The notes under the pieces: model-generated
Database searches by the model: none
What the model was told of the DNA's origin: nothing
What the model saw: the letters and a program-made list of their open reading frames with translations, nothing else
DNA from: Leptodactylus fallax
Taxonomy: Eukaryota > Chordata > Amphibia > Anura > Leptodactylidae
Length of the DNA stretch: 64,000 nucleotides
NCBI GenBank assembly: GCA_947044405.1
Contig: CAMRHE010000018.1
Location: 6,789,501-6,853,500, forward strand
Reading direction: 5' to 3'
Part shown: piece by piece, positions 1-52,079 of the stretch
How positions within the stretch are numbered: position 1 is the stretch's first letter
Layout of the letters: every line of letters begins with the position of its first letter
Translations under genes and position numbers: made by a program

Positions 1-119
1 TGCAGATTTTGCTGCGGTTTTTTGAGTCAAAGCCAGGAGTAGATTGAGCAGAGGGTAGAAGTATAAGAAGTATAAGAAGCTTTCTATATATTTCCCACTC
101 CTTTTGTAGCCATTCCTCT

Positions 120-457
120 GCAACAAAAAAATCTGCATTTCCGCAACGTGGGACCTCAGCCTTAAATGGATTTTCCCAGTTAAGGCGCCACATAGTGGGC
201 TGCAGCAAAAAAGCGCTGCAGGAAAAACCCTGGCAGAAATGCATTGCGGTTTTTCCCGCAGAGCTTTTCACAGAAAGTTTTCTGCTTCCATTATACCTAT
301 AGGGAAACCGCCATCGTTTCCGTAGGTATAATTGACATGCTGCAATTTCTAAAAATGCAATGGTTTTGGAAATCATAACGTTTCTGCTGCGCGTATTTTT
401 CTGCAATGTGTGGATGGGCTTCGCTAGAAGCCCATCCACCTTGCAGGGACTGGGACC
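120..457. repeat. Dispersed repeat copies at the window start
   Basis: The end of one element (CGCAACGTGGGACCTCAGCC, about 140-165) abuts a second one beginning near 180 (TTAAGGCGCCACATAGTGGG). The latter shares TATAGGGAAACCGC and TTGACATGCTGCAATTTC with the copy at 16152-16430. Confidence 0.5.
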
Positions 458-460
458 TTA

Positions 461-799
461 GGGTAAATTTACATAAAGTTTTTTCAGGCAAATTTTTGAG
501 GTGGAATCTCAAAATCCACCTCAAAAAACACATCCTTCCTCGCCCATTCATTTCAGTGGGAGTCATTCAGATTTTATCCTCTAGCTGATTTTTTTTTTCA
601 GATGATCTGTTTCAGGTTCTGCTTGAAAACCTACTGAAATGAATGGGAGACAGAAAAAAAAACTAGCAGTCATGACACTTCTTTTTTCCCCTTGAAGAAA
701 TATCGACTAGAGGAAAAAATCTGCTGCTGACTCCCATTCAAATAAATAGAATAGTTGGGAGGAAAATCTGCATGCAGAAAACTCTATGTGAACATACCC
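461..799. mobile_element. Fold-back MITE with TTA target duplication
   Basis: The termini GGGTAAATTTACATAAAG and GGGTATGTTCACATAGAG (revcomp of the right end) match at most positions and are flanked by TTA (458-460 and 800-802). The interior is AT-rich with further self-complementarity. It has the same termini and target-site pattern as the 27.5-kb element. It lies downstream of SH3D19. Confidence 0.55.
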
Positions 800-937
800 T
801 TAGACTTCCTGCAAGCACTGTAGTTAATCTGTCGTCACAGATCACAGCTCTGCCCTTATGGAGCTAAGCTAAAAAGAAGTCACAGAGCAATTTATGATGA
901 AAATGAACAGCATGTAATCTTCCCTTATATGTAATGA

Positions 938-1155
938 CTTACGCTAGGTTCACACATGCATTCCAGAGACCTAATCCGCAAAAAAAAGCGGTTACCCGTG
1001 GAAACCTGCAGACCCCGTAGACTGTAATGAGGTCCGCCGGGTTTCCGCCCGAAAAAGGCGGAAAAATGCAAAAAGTCCTGCTTGCTTTTTTTAAGTGGAT
1101 TTGGGGATGGAAACCCCAAATGGAGACCAAACGCAGGTGTGAACCTAACTAGACC
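938..1155. repeat. Fold-back repeat with CTAGGTTCACAC ends
   Basis: The left end CGCTAGGTTCACACATGC pairs with the right end GCAGGTGTGAACCTAAC. The interior carries GTGGAAACCTGCAGACCCCG and GGGTTTCCGCC. A second copy begins at 63830 and is cut by the window end (shared GCTAGGTTCACAC and GTGGACCCCATAGACT-like stretches). Confidence 0.6.
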
Positions 1156-1319
1156 GATATCTTAAACAGACCTAGATCGGCTCTACAAATTATGGCACAT
1201 GGTTGTATTTTGTGTGGTAACTAGGGCTCTTATGGCAGCAGTGACATAAATATATATGGTTATATGATTTTTGCTGCAGCTTTACCCCTGCAGCTGGGAC
1301 AATTTTCAACCTTTGTATT

Positions 1320-2165
1320 GCACTGTATGTATTATCCCGGTACTATGACATCACTGTGTATATTATCTCTGTACTGTGATGTCACTGTGCACATTATTCC
1401 GGTACTGTGACATGACTGTTTGCATTATCCCTGAACTATGACATCTCTGTGTATATTATCTCTGTATAGTGATATCACTGTGTATATTGTATATGTACTA
1501 TACTATATGATTACTATCACTATATCCCTATAATGTGACATCACTCTGTTTATTATCCCTGTACTGTGACATCATTTTATTTATTATCCTTGTACTCTGA
1601 CATCACTGTATTTATTATCCCTTTAATGTGACATCACTGTTTATATTATCTGTACTCTGACATCACTGTGTACATTATATGTACTGTGACATCAGTCTGA
1701 ACATTATCCATACTCTGACCTCACTGTGTACATTATCCGTACTCTGCCATCACTGTGTACATTATCTGTACTCTGACATCATTGTGTACATTATCTGTAC
1801 TCTAACCTCACTGTGTACATTATCTGCACTGACATCACTGTGTTTATTATCCCTGCACTGTGATATCACTGTATTTATTATCCCTGTACTGTGACATCTG
1901 TAGATTATCCGTACTCTGACATCACTTTGTACATTATCCATACTCAAACCTCACTGTGTACATTATCTGTACTCTGACATCACTGTGTACAGTATCCGTA
2001 CGCTGACATCACTGAGTGCATTATCTGTACTCTGACATTACTATGTACATTATTCGTACTGATATCACTCTGTACATTATAATAATTATAATAATTATTC
2101 ATACTCTGACATCACTGTGTACATTACCTGTACTCTGACATTACTGTGTACATTATCTGTACTAT
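1320..2165 (+). repeat. Minisatellite, about 30-bp unit
   Basis: Some 27 degenerate copies of a unit like ACATCACTGTGTACATTATC plus TGTACTCTG, with length varying between 29 and 32 bp. Early copies use CCCTGTACTGTG and later ones CTGTACTCTG. It is non-coding and lies downstream of SH3D19. Confidence 0.9.
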
Positions 2166-2699
2166 AGATTCACTATGTGCTGCTTACTATGGTCATGACA
2201 GCGTGGGCCCCCTTCACAAGTGTTGCTATGGGGCCCCATGGTTACTTATTATACCCTTGTTTGCACATTTTCTCCCCTTTTGTATCCCTAATAATTTCCT
2301 CCAAAACTACTACAACATAAAGCCTGGTACAGACAAGGTTGCATTAACTGTATACGTAGCAGCTTTAATCATTTTGCACCTAAGCCTTCCGGAATACAAT
2401 ATGGTTTTGCACTGCGCCTTTTGCAATTGTAAATTTCCTTCCTCCAAATTCAGCGCTTGTTCGTGGACCTTGCAGGAGTATACGCAGCTGCGCTAATGGT
2501 AGATTCTTAGTGTGCCAAAGGACCCCTGATGACATCATGCCCATGTGATCAGACTCGTGTGGGCGGAGCTATTCTGGATTGTACAGGACAGTGCGGTGTT
2601 ACACAGGAAGAGGAAGCTGCTGGGTGCAGAGACTGATGGAAGGTAAAGAGGAGAGAAGAGGATACAGCAAGTGTGTGCAAGGGGGGAGTGGGGGTGTAG

Positions 2700-3250
2700 G
2701 CTGTGTGTGAGAAAGAGAGGGACATGGGGGTGCAGGCTGTACGCGAGCAAGTGGAGGAGTGGGGGCACAGGCTGTGCGTGAGCAAGTGGAGGAGTGGGGG
2801 CACAGACTGCATGAGAAAGAGGGGGGAAGTGGCGGCGCAGGCTGCGTGTGAGCAAGTGGGGTGCAGGCTGCGCGTGAGCAAGAGGGGGACATGGGGGCGC
2901 AGGCTGTGCGTGAGCAAGTGGGGGTGCAGGCTGCGCGTGAGCAAGAGGGGGACATGGGGGCGCAGGCTGTGCGTGAGCAAGTGGGGGTGCAGGCTGCGCG
3001 TGAGCAAGAGGGGGACATGGGGGCGCAGTCTGCGCGTGAGCAAGAGGGGGACATGGGGGCACAGGCTGCGAGTGAGAAATAAAGGGGAAATGGGGGTGTA
3101 GGCGGTATGAGACTGAGAATTTGGATTGCTGGCTGTATTAAAAAAGAGGGGGAAATGCAGGCTGCGTGAGAAATAGAATAGGGATACCTTGGTGGTATAG
3201 TTGTGAGAAGAGGACATAGGGGTGCAGTCTGAGTGAGAAAGAGGGTGGCA
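2700..3250 (+). repeat. G-rich minisatellite, 57-bp higher-order unit
   Basis: Units alternate between a 33-bp form (GCTGCGCGTGAGCAAGAGGG plus GGACATGGGGGC) and a 24-bp form ending GTGGGGGTGCAG. The best copies are at 2850-3070, with degenerate copies on both sides. All unit lengths are multiples of three, so several frames stay open on both strands without being genes. Confidence 0.9.
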
Positions 3251-4589
3251 TGGTGATTCAGGTTGTGTGAGAGGGAGACGGGTACAAGATGTTTGACAAA
3301 TAGCAGTCTCATAAAGGGAACACTTAAAATATGAGGGGTGGGGCAGTGTTCACCGTTGCAAGAAGGTGTTCTTCGTGGGGCTTGGGTCTCTGCTGTCACA
3401 TCAAATTGAGAACTCTCATCTGGTTTTGTAATTTTATTTTTTTACATTTATAACTAAAAAAAAAACTAAAACTGTTTAACTTTTTTGTTTTTTTTCTAGG
3501 TTTATGTGGGTAGAGGACATGGACCTCAATGGTGTGAAGACGCCACTACAAGATCACTAGGCACTGGTGCTCTGGGCCAGCTTTTCTCAACCTTTTCAAA
3601 CGAAGTACCACCAGTGATAAAGTGTCCCAAATAAATTTGTTTGGAGCCTTCATTAACCGTTATGTAATGGCCCCCTCAGTTCCCCAAATGTAATATAATG
3701 GCCCCACAGTGCCCAGTATGTAATTTAATGGCCCCACAGTGCCCAGTATGTAATGTAATGGCCCTTACTCTGCCTCCACATGTAAAATATTTACCCCACC
3801 CCCAATCTAAGTGATGTTTAAGGAACAAGTGGTAAGCTAATCCTCCACTGGGGAGGATTGAGGGTACCATCGGCCTTGGGCTGTTTAGAAAGTGTGCCCC
3901 CATTCCTGTTCATGCCAAAGATGCCTATGACAGTATAATTCCCCACCGTTGCCCCTCTGTGCATTATAATGGCCCTCAGTGGCTTCTCTGTGCAGTATAA
4001 TGCACCACAGTGGCCCACCCAGCACTTACTACCATTATTGGGCAGAGGGGTGCCTCTCACTACTGCACATTTCCTTGGGGATAGTGGGACATACCATGTA
4101 CAGTAAATTGTTATATTTTAGCAGAACTGTCTTTATTACTATTAGCAACAAATCCCAATGCAGCCTTTATTCAGCTTTTTGCTTTGTGAATTTTTTTTTC
4201 TTTTTATACATGAGACCTTTTCGAGGTAATATATTTTATAAAGATTTCTCTAGTATAGGACGTCGCATGGTGCTGTGCCCACCAATGAAATAAGCGAGAA
4301 AACTGTATTTTTGTGCTCATCGTAAAATGCTTATCTCGCTGTATTTATTGGGGAACACAGATCCCACCCTTGTTTCTTGTTGTTCCTGCCCTGGGCTATT
4401 TTGGTTGGTTTTCAGGTTCAGGATATGTTATTTTTTTATTTTTTTTAATTATTTGTGTCTCTCTCCTACCGCTGCGTTACAAACTGACTAGCATAGTGTC
4501 TGTGGGGAGGGTACAGCCTGGAGGCAGAGCTGACATCTTTTGATATTCCTAGTGTCAGCCTCCTAGTGGCCAGGTCTATACCCATGGTT

Positions 4590-4997
4590 TTGTGTCCCCC
4601 AATGAATAAAACGAGAAAAGGATTTTACGGCAAGCACAAAAATTCCATTTTCTCCTGGAGGTCTCTTTGTGGAGACAGGCACCCAGTGGAAGGAGGTGCT
4701 CTACCACGCATTCATACAGCAGAGAAGTCAAGACCCCACACAGATCAGCTGTTAGTGGATGGCAGCACATACAGTTCCAGTAAAAGGACCATTAGTCGGT
4801 GGATTAACCAGAATCTTACTACACCATTCTTCTTTGGTGCCCATTCCAACATAGCAGTATCCAATTCCTGGGCAGAAAGGGCCATTAGAACATTTGTTAA
4901 AACTCGCACATTTGTTAAACAGTACAGGCTCCCGCTGAATCCTATTTCAAATCTGGCTTTCGGTCTCAAGGTCCTTCAGGCAGCTGACTCACCCTAG
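4590..4997 (+). pseudogene. DIRS-like tyrosine-recombinase retroelement fragment
   Basis: The plus-strand frame reads TYSSSKRTISRWINQNL and then GAHSNIAVSNSWAERAIRTF. This resembles the C-terminal part of DIRS-type tyrosine recombinases, where SKSTIxRWI precedes an AHSTRAxxTSWAERA block as I recall. The catalytic HxxR would read HSNI, so the Arg is lost. Flanking sequence near 4265-4350 and 4585-4630 (CCCACCAATGAAATAAGCGA and CCCCCAATGAATAAAACGAG) is duplicated and looks like terminal or internal-repeat remnants. The family call is inference from motif memory. Confidence 0.5.
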
Positions 4998-5830
4998 TAA
5001 TGTTTTCTAGTTGGTTTCTCCAGGGATGAAGTTATTGATGAGAGGGTAAAAAATGATTTACATTTACTGGTAATTGGTTTTTCATGAATCCACGATGGCA
5101 CCTCGTATTTTTTCCCCTTCCCTAGCCTTCTCTTTCCTTTTGCATAAAGAACATTAAAAAAAAAGGAAGATACGTTTGTGGATAGTAGTATATTTATTAT
5201 GAGATTGGTGCAAATCAGATAGCCAGCACCTCCATTGATCACCTGATTGAAGGGGCTTCAGTGCCTGGGAGAGCTCTGTGGCTACCTTACGACATACCAG
5301 GCACAGCTCTGTATATAGATCAGCCACTAAGCCTTGAAGGGGACTTGGGTCTCACTCAGAGAGCAGTATTCTAGTCAGTATTTTGCATTACTATTTATAA
5401 GCCAAATCCAGGCGTGGAACACAAATGGAGAAAAAAATAGAATGGAAAAATTTGCCTGTGTTTTGGTTTACAAGTTCTATTGGAGAATACTGCTGTTTGA
5501 ATGAGGTCTTAGCTGCTAAAGAATCAAGTAACTCAGGGATGTGACATCATTCATTAAGAAGAGGCTGCAGGCTCAGTTGATCGGCCATCAATATAAAAAT
5601 ATTGCAATACCTCTTAAAGCCCCATCAGAAGTCTAAATTTTACAAATATGTAAGAAGACTTAGCAACAAGGTTTGGGGATACCACTAAATGAAGACATGG
5701 ACCTGAATAGTTGGAAAATTGATTTTTCCAAAGAAAAATTACACTTTTTTTTTTTAAATCCTTTTTGTGTACCATGCACAGCATACACATATATTTGTGA
5801 TATATTTGCATCATTAATTCATTTAGTTTT

Positions 5831-5831
<1 letters not shown>

Positions 5832-5872
<41 letters not shown>

Positions 5873-5873
5873 T
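5832..5873 (+). repeat. TA/CA microsatellite
   Basis: About 16 TA dinucleotides followed by a short CA run. It lies beyond the candidate poly(A) site of SH3D19. Confidence 0.95.
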
Positions 5874-6414
5874 AGTTAAATTTAGTTTAGTTAAATTAAC
5901 TATTGGCAGTATTTATTGTGCTTAATAAAGGGGTTACATATGTAGGTAAGTACTGTTGTTGATGAGTGTGCCCTGTTATATATGTGGACTCATTGTAAAT
6001 TTGTAGGTTTATAAATTTTACAATTACACTGGCTAGATTTATGAGATTAGACTCAGAATGCATCCAGCAAAGCAGCTTCTGATTTTTATGATTGCTTATT
6101 TCAGAACTATCTTTTCAAGACCTTACTGCGTTAGTGTATCAGATGCAGAGTCAATGCCATCATTGCCACATCTTAGCCATTTTGTGCAGAGATTACAGCA
6201 GCTGGCCAAATACATTTTTTTCTAGAAATTATTCTATTATGATTATCTACACCCACAGTATGAGCATAGTCTAATTTACTTTGTATCCCCAGAAACTTGT
6301 AAATCTAATGAAAATAGATAGATGTTGAGAGTATGATGTTCTTCTATTCTGTAGACTTTGTTTTTCTTAATTCTTTGTGCAGAAATCATCAACCCACCCA
6401 AAAAGCAACACAGG

Positions 6415-8346
6415 TAATATATGTATTATAAATTACTTTTTATTACATAACGTTCCAGTAATGCATAATTGCCCAATAAAAGATTCTAAACAAATAGTCT
6501 CCTCTTGATACTCTCCCGTGTTCACTGGGCTATTACCAAGGCATAGTTCATTTACCACTTCCATATTACAATCTCAGAGTCTTGAGACAGCAGTCATGAT
6601 CCTTAAAGTGCATTGCTGATTTATGACACATGGGGTCTTCTATATAAACACTAGTGCGGGGAAAACAACAAGTTGGGCGGTTCACCATTGCAACCAAGTT
6701 AGTTCTGGAAAAAAGGTAAGCTGAAACTTTTCACTTTGTCAGCACTAGTTCATACATGTGGCCCATCGTAGTGTAGGATAGGCAGTTACTGCATTATCTT
6801 ACTGTAATAAAGTAAAAAACTGTAAATCATAAGAATGAAAGAAAAGGAGACATTGACATAATTTCCTCCAAATACCTTGAATTTACAGCTTATGTAAAAG
6901 ACATTCAATTCTGAAGTGGTGCTTTAAGTGCAACTCCATACAGTCACCATGTCTGACCATGACACAACGGGACTTTAAATATTTTACATTAGCATGTTCG
7001 ATCAGCATAGAAAAAGATGCAGTCCTCATAAAAAGTAGGATTGTATACAGTGTCTAAAGGAATGATTAGAAAGAGATCCATTAAATTTACCCTGTATGTG
7101 GGCGATCATAGTTCATTGATGCACTTATATCTAAAGAGAAACTTGTTTCCATATCGTAGCTCTGTAGTATATGCAAAAGTTCTGTAGCCTCCAGTCTTGC
7201 TGCATCTTACGTCATGCTTGAACACCTTCTCAAATCCTAGTGGGGTAGCGAACTTATGTAGTCATGACAAATCCTGTCAAATTATATCAATTGTCAGGAC
7301 AGAATATTAAAACCTGATTTAAAAAGAGTTTTTTTTTAAAAAAACAAACAAACCTCATACTAAAGAAATGCCTGACAGTTTTGCACCATAAGTTCAGGTT
7401 GAATCAATTTCCACAATGGACTATGAGTATATACGTTTCCATTACTGAGACAATACGGTATAATTTCCTTCTAGAAGTTCTCTTATCGTTCCATTTGCAA
7501 AAGATGATAATGCCTTTAGTTCTTTGAAGGGTTTAACATGGACAGTGATGCTGGCTCATGCAAGGGGCAGATGTCCACTCTACTGGCGAGGGTAAGTACA
7601 TGGAGCATAAGCAAGGTTTTTATAGGAGTAAACGGACAGTATGTTAAGTACAGGAAATGGATAAGAGAAACAATTTTGCATACCAGAACAAGTAAACAAT
7701 GTCATCTTGTACGTATTAACTGAAAACAACAATGTAGTGATGGAGGGAGGTTAAATCATTCAGAGTAGCACATGTGGCTGTAATGTACACAGGCACTAAA
7801 TGGATTGCAGATACTACAAGCCCTGAACATCCTGGCCCTGTGGAGATGTGTCATTTTTCCACCACAGAATGCTAGAGTCTATTTGGCTATATAATGATTG
7901 CTTCATGAAAAACAGACCAATCTTACAGCACATTACACATAGCCTACTACCAGGCTGGTCGTGACCAGTGCTGGGCCTGCAGAAATATGCATCCATCATC
8001 TGCAGGGTAGACCAGAAGTAAGGTAGATCAAAAGTTGGAGTTTCTTGGCCAGTGAAATCAAGGACATTTTCTGTAAGCCCTTTACAATGCTACATGGCCT
8101 GTGATATGCATTAAACATCTCTGGCTGGACTTGATGTATTTGTACAGAACAAGCAGGTAAACAGCGCATACAGAAACCAGAACAAAACATCTTATCTAAA
8201 AATAATAATAATAATAAAAAAAAAAAAATACACAAAAAACATAGTGCAAAAATCTCACACATTATATCTATATAAAAAGTTCAGTTGGCACCAAAGGTGA
8301 TAGTCTGTTTTGTGAGAGGGTACAATGCAATGTCTGCTGTATAGTG
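6415..8346 (-). other. SH3D19: Probable SH3D19 3' untranslated region
   Basis: From the stop codon to a candidate cleavage site there are about 1.9 kb on the minus strand with no recognised transposon, which is unusual for this window and fits a transcribed UTR. It holds an A-rich stretch near 8207-8230 (T-rich on the transcript). The end is set by AATAAA at 6439-6444 and a GT-rich downstream element. The length is inferred; alternative poly(A) sites are possible. Confidence 0.5.
6439..6444 (-). terminator. SH3D19: Candidate poly(A) signal AATAAA
   Basis: AATAAA on the minus strand is followed, about 20-45 nt downstream, by a GT-rich stretch (TGTGTTGC...GGGTGGGTTG, about 6386-6412), the usual arrangement of signal and downstream element. 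Cleavage would fall near 6415-6425. Another AATAAA lies near 5908 and could serve a longer form. Confidence 0.45.
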
Positions 8347-49334
<40,988 letters not shown>

Positions 49335-52079
49335 CTGTTAAAAAAAAAAAAAAAAAAAAAGAAAAAAAAATTTAAAAAAAACACACAACAACAACAACAA
49401 CAACATATTCTTTCCACATCCAAGTGGTGCACATTATGATTCCTTGAAACAGTTTTCAGAAATTTGCCCCATAGTTTTGATGTATTTCTGGCCAAGATAT
49501 GTGAGAAATAGAAAGGGGTGTTAAAGGTTGACAATAAAGCTAGGGGCACAAGGTGACTTTAGACACGACTCCATGTGACCAAAGATCAATATTGCACCCT
49601 ACGACTCCTCATGTTGGGGAATGGAGTCGCAACGCGACCCCAATTTCTAGTCACAAAAAAGTCGAACATTGCTTGACATTTTTGCGGCACCTTCAGGTCA
49701 CAACGTGTCTCCCTTCACTAACATGAGTGAAGGAGTCGTAGGGAGACATGGCGATCTTTGGTAGCACGACAAGTCGCAGCCAAAGTCGCCATGTGTGGCC
49801 CTAGCCTAAGCCACTTGCCAATAATAAGAGTAAGGCCGGGTTCACATCTGTCTAAAATTGCAAACAAAAAAAAAAGTCCTGCATGTCTTATTTTTTTCAT
49901 CTGGCGATTAAAGTTAAAAAGAATGGATATCTGACAGACCCCATTATAGTCAATGGGGTCCACTATTTTTGTGGTCCATTTGTCTGTTCTTCTGGTCCTC
50001 CAATAGACCCAACATTGATGTGAACTAAGAATACTAGTGCAGTGTTCATGGCTTGTATAAATAAGGGGGAAGTCATCAAACCCCTATGCCAGTTTTCTGG
50101 TGAATAAAATGAAACATTTTTTTTTCCTTTCACACAAGCCTGTTTTTATGCAAACAATTATGATTTTTTACCTTTTACGGTACCCTTGCCTCTTTTCCGA
50201 AAAGTGGGTGGTGTTTAGCATAAGGGGTGTGCTTTCCATGTCCTGACATATTCACTATAATTTATGCCAGAAACTACTCCTAGGTGACGTGGATCTGACT
50301 TTCTGGTGCACAGTGTGTCCGAGATATGCTTCATTTGAGAAACAATGCCTCTGTATGAGTGAGGTGCAAATTACCCCTGCACCAAGTACATCAGGAGTGG
50401 CATATGTACCACTAGCCTTAATATAAAATAATTTATATAACCTTAATTTATGGGACCAATCATCTTAAGGCTTGAGCCGCAGGTTGTGAGGTGCAGTGTC
50501 CATAGAAAAGAGCAGTACGCTTATTTTTTCAGTGTCTGCCTTCCACTGAAAACAATGGGAGACAGATTGAGGACAAAAATTGGAGCCGTCGGATCTGCCT
50601 CGAAATCAATGCCAAATTTCTCCGTGTGAACTTATTCTTACAGTGCTTTGCCTGTCAATTTATTAGTCACTGATGTTTCGAGCTGTATACTATAAATTTG
50701 CATTTGCCCATTGAATATCATATCGAACACTAGGCTTTCCAATACAGTGTTAAAAATGGTATGACAAATGGACACTCTTTTGGCATAAGCTGTGCCCAAC
50801 ATATAAGTGGGGTACATAGCCTTACATTGTAAATGAATTGTATAGTTGATATTGAGATGCAGCCTACTTTATAGCCTAAAACTGCATTAACAATTCTGCT
50901 AGCCTCAGAGCTGAAATCCCTTTGTATCTGAAGCTGGGTCAACATTTGTACCAAGCTTTGTCTGGGAGTTTGCACTGTAGGAGATTCAGTTTTCACATAA
51001 AATACAGTGTATCTAATCAAGAGTAAAAGCATATTATACCTCTGCATTATAGCAATGCATCCTCGTACCGCGAGAGGATGAGCCCAATTTATGATAAAGC
51101 ACAGGCATTTCACAGGCAGTGTACACTAAAAAATTTTTCTGACATATGCCACTATATATATGAATGGTGTCCGTAGGTACCTACTGTAATTATATATAAA
51201 AAAAAAAAAACAAAAACAAAAAACACAAACACACACATATTGCATGGTCTACATTTTTTTGTGGTGATCCTCTGTTTGAAAAGAAAAGAAAAGGGGGAAC
51301 GCTTTTCACCGCAGTCAGTGCTCAGGGGTGTAGCTAGTGGGGTTGCAGAGGTTGCAATGGCTACCAAGCCCAGGAGCCTCAGGGGGCTCAAAGGCCTCTC
51401 TACAGCATAAGACAACACCAGTATTACAGATAGCACATGGTAAGTGGCGTTTCATTGCATATTTTAAGGGTAACCATATACATCACATCTATAAGTAAAA
51501 GACAGTCTTTCTTTGATCAGTGTTTACAAATAAGGACTCTAAATATGAACCATGTAATGCTGTATGCTGACATTGCTCAAACAAGAAATTCCATCCTTCC
51601 CAGCACTTGAATCATTTTAAAAGTTCACAGAAATTTGCGCAATCACATTTTTGTGAGTTATTTTTACTTCACTACCCTACATTACCCTTTTGAAAATATT
51701 TTTTTGCAGCACACATAAGGTACTGATAAACACTGCACAGCGAGGAGAAGGGAGCAATAATAAAAGCCTGTATTATTGGGGACCTGTCACATTGGGCATG
51801 TCATTTGATCTGCCAGCAGCATGAGCTGGCAGATTCATATATATAAAGTTTTATGGAAAAATATTTATTGCAGCTTATACAACTGAATCTTTTCCCACAA
51901 AACTATATACAAATCTGCTCAGCTCCTCCTGCTCTACAACATGCTGTTTACCCACCGGTTCTCTTTAATTCCTTCCACAATTAAAGATGGTTGTGCTCAG
52001 TCTCGTTGGTATATGCCAGGATACCGCTGAAAATAAGATAGAATACAGTGGGGTATGTTGCAGTCTTCCATCAGAGGTA

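Larger units (their letters stand above)
1..6414. other. Region downstream of SH3D19: no gene seen
   Basis: It contains dispersed fold-back repeats (1-1155), two minisatellites, a DIRS-like fragment and a TA microsatellite. The stretch at 3560-4060 has tandem-like TAATGGCCCCACAGTGCCC units after a TTCTCAACCTTTTCAAACGA motif, which resembles a hAT terminus. Nothing gene-like is visible in 2170-2690, 3250-3560 or 5160-6414. Confidence 0.7.

Noticed and set aside
1679..1894. Small frames in the 1.3-2.2 kb region
   Set aside because: Produced by the 30-bp minisatellite; the peptides are simple repeats of the unit.
2146..2496. Plus-strand frame of 116 codons
   Set aside because: It starts within the minisatellite, has no domain or conserved motif that I recognise and no splice-site context.
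2535..3399. Long overlapping minus-strand open frames rich in Pro, Ala, Cys and Ser
   Set aside because: They are translations of a minisatellite whose unit lengths are multiples of three. Several frames on both strands are open at once and none has gene-like composition or splice context.
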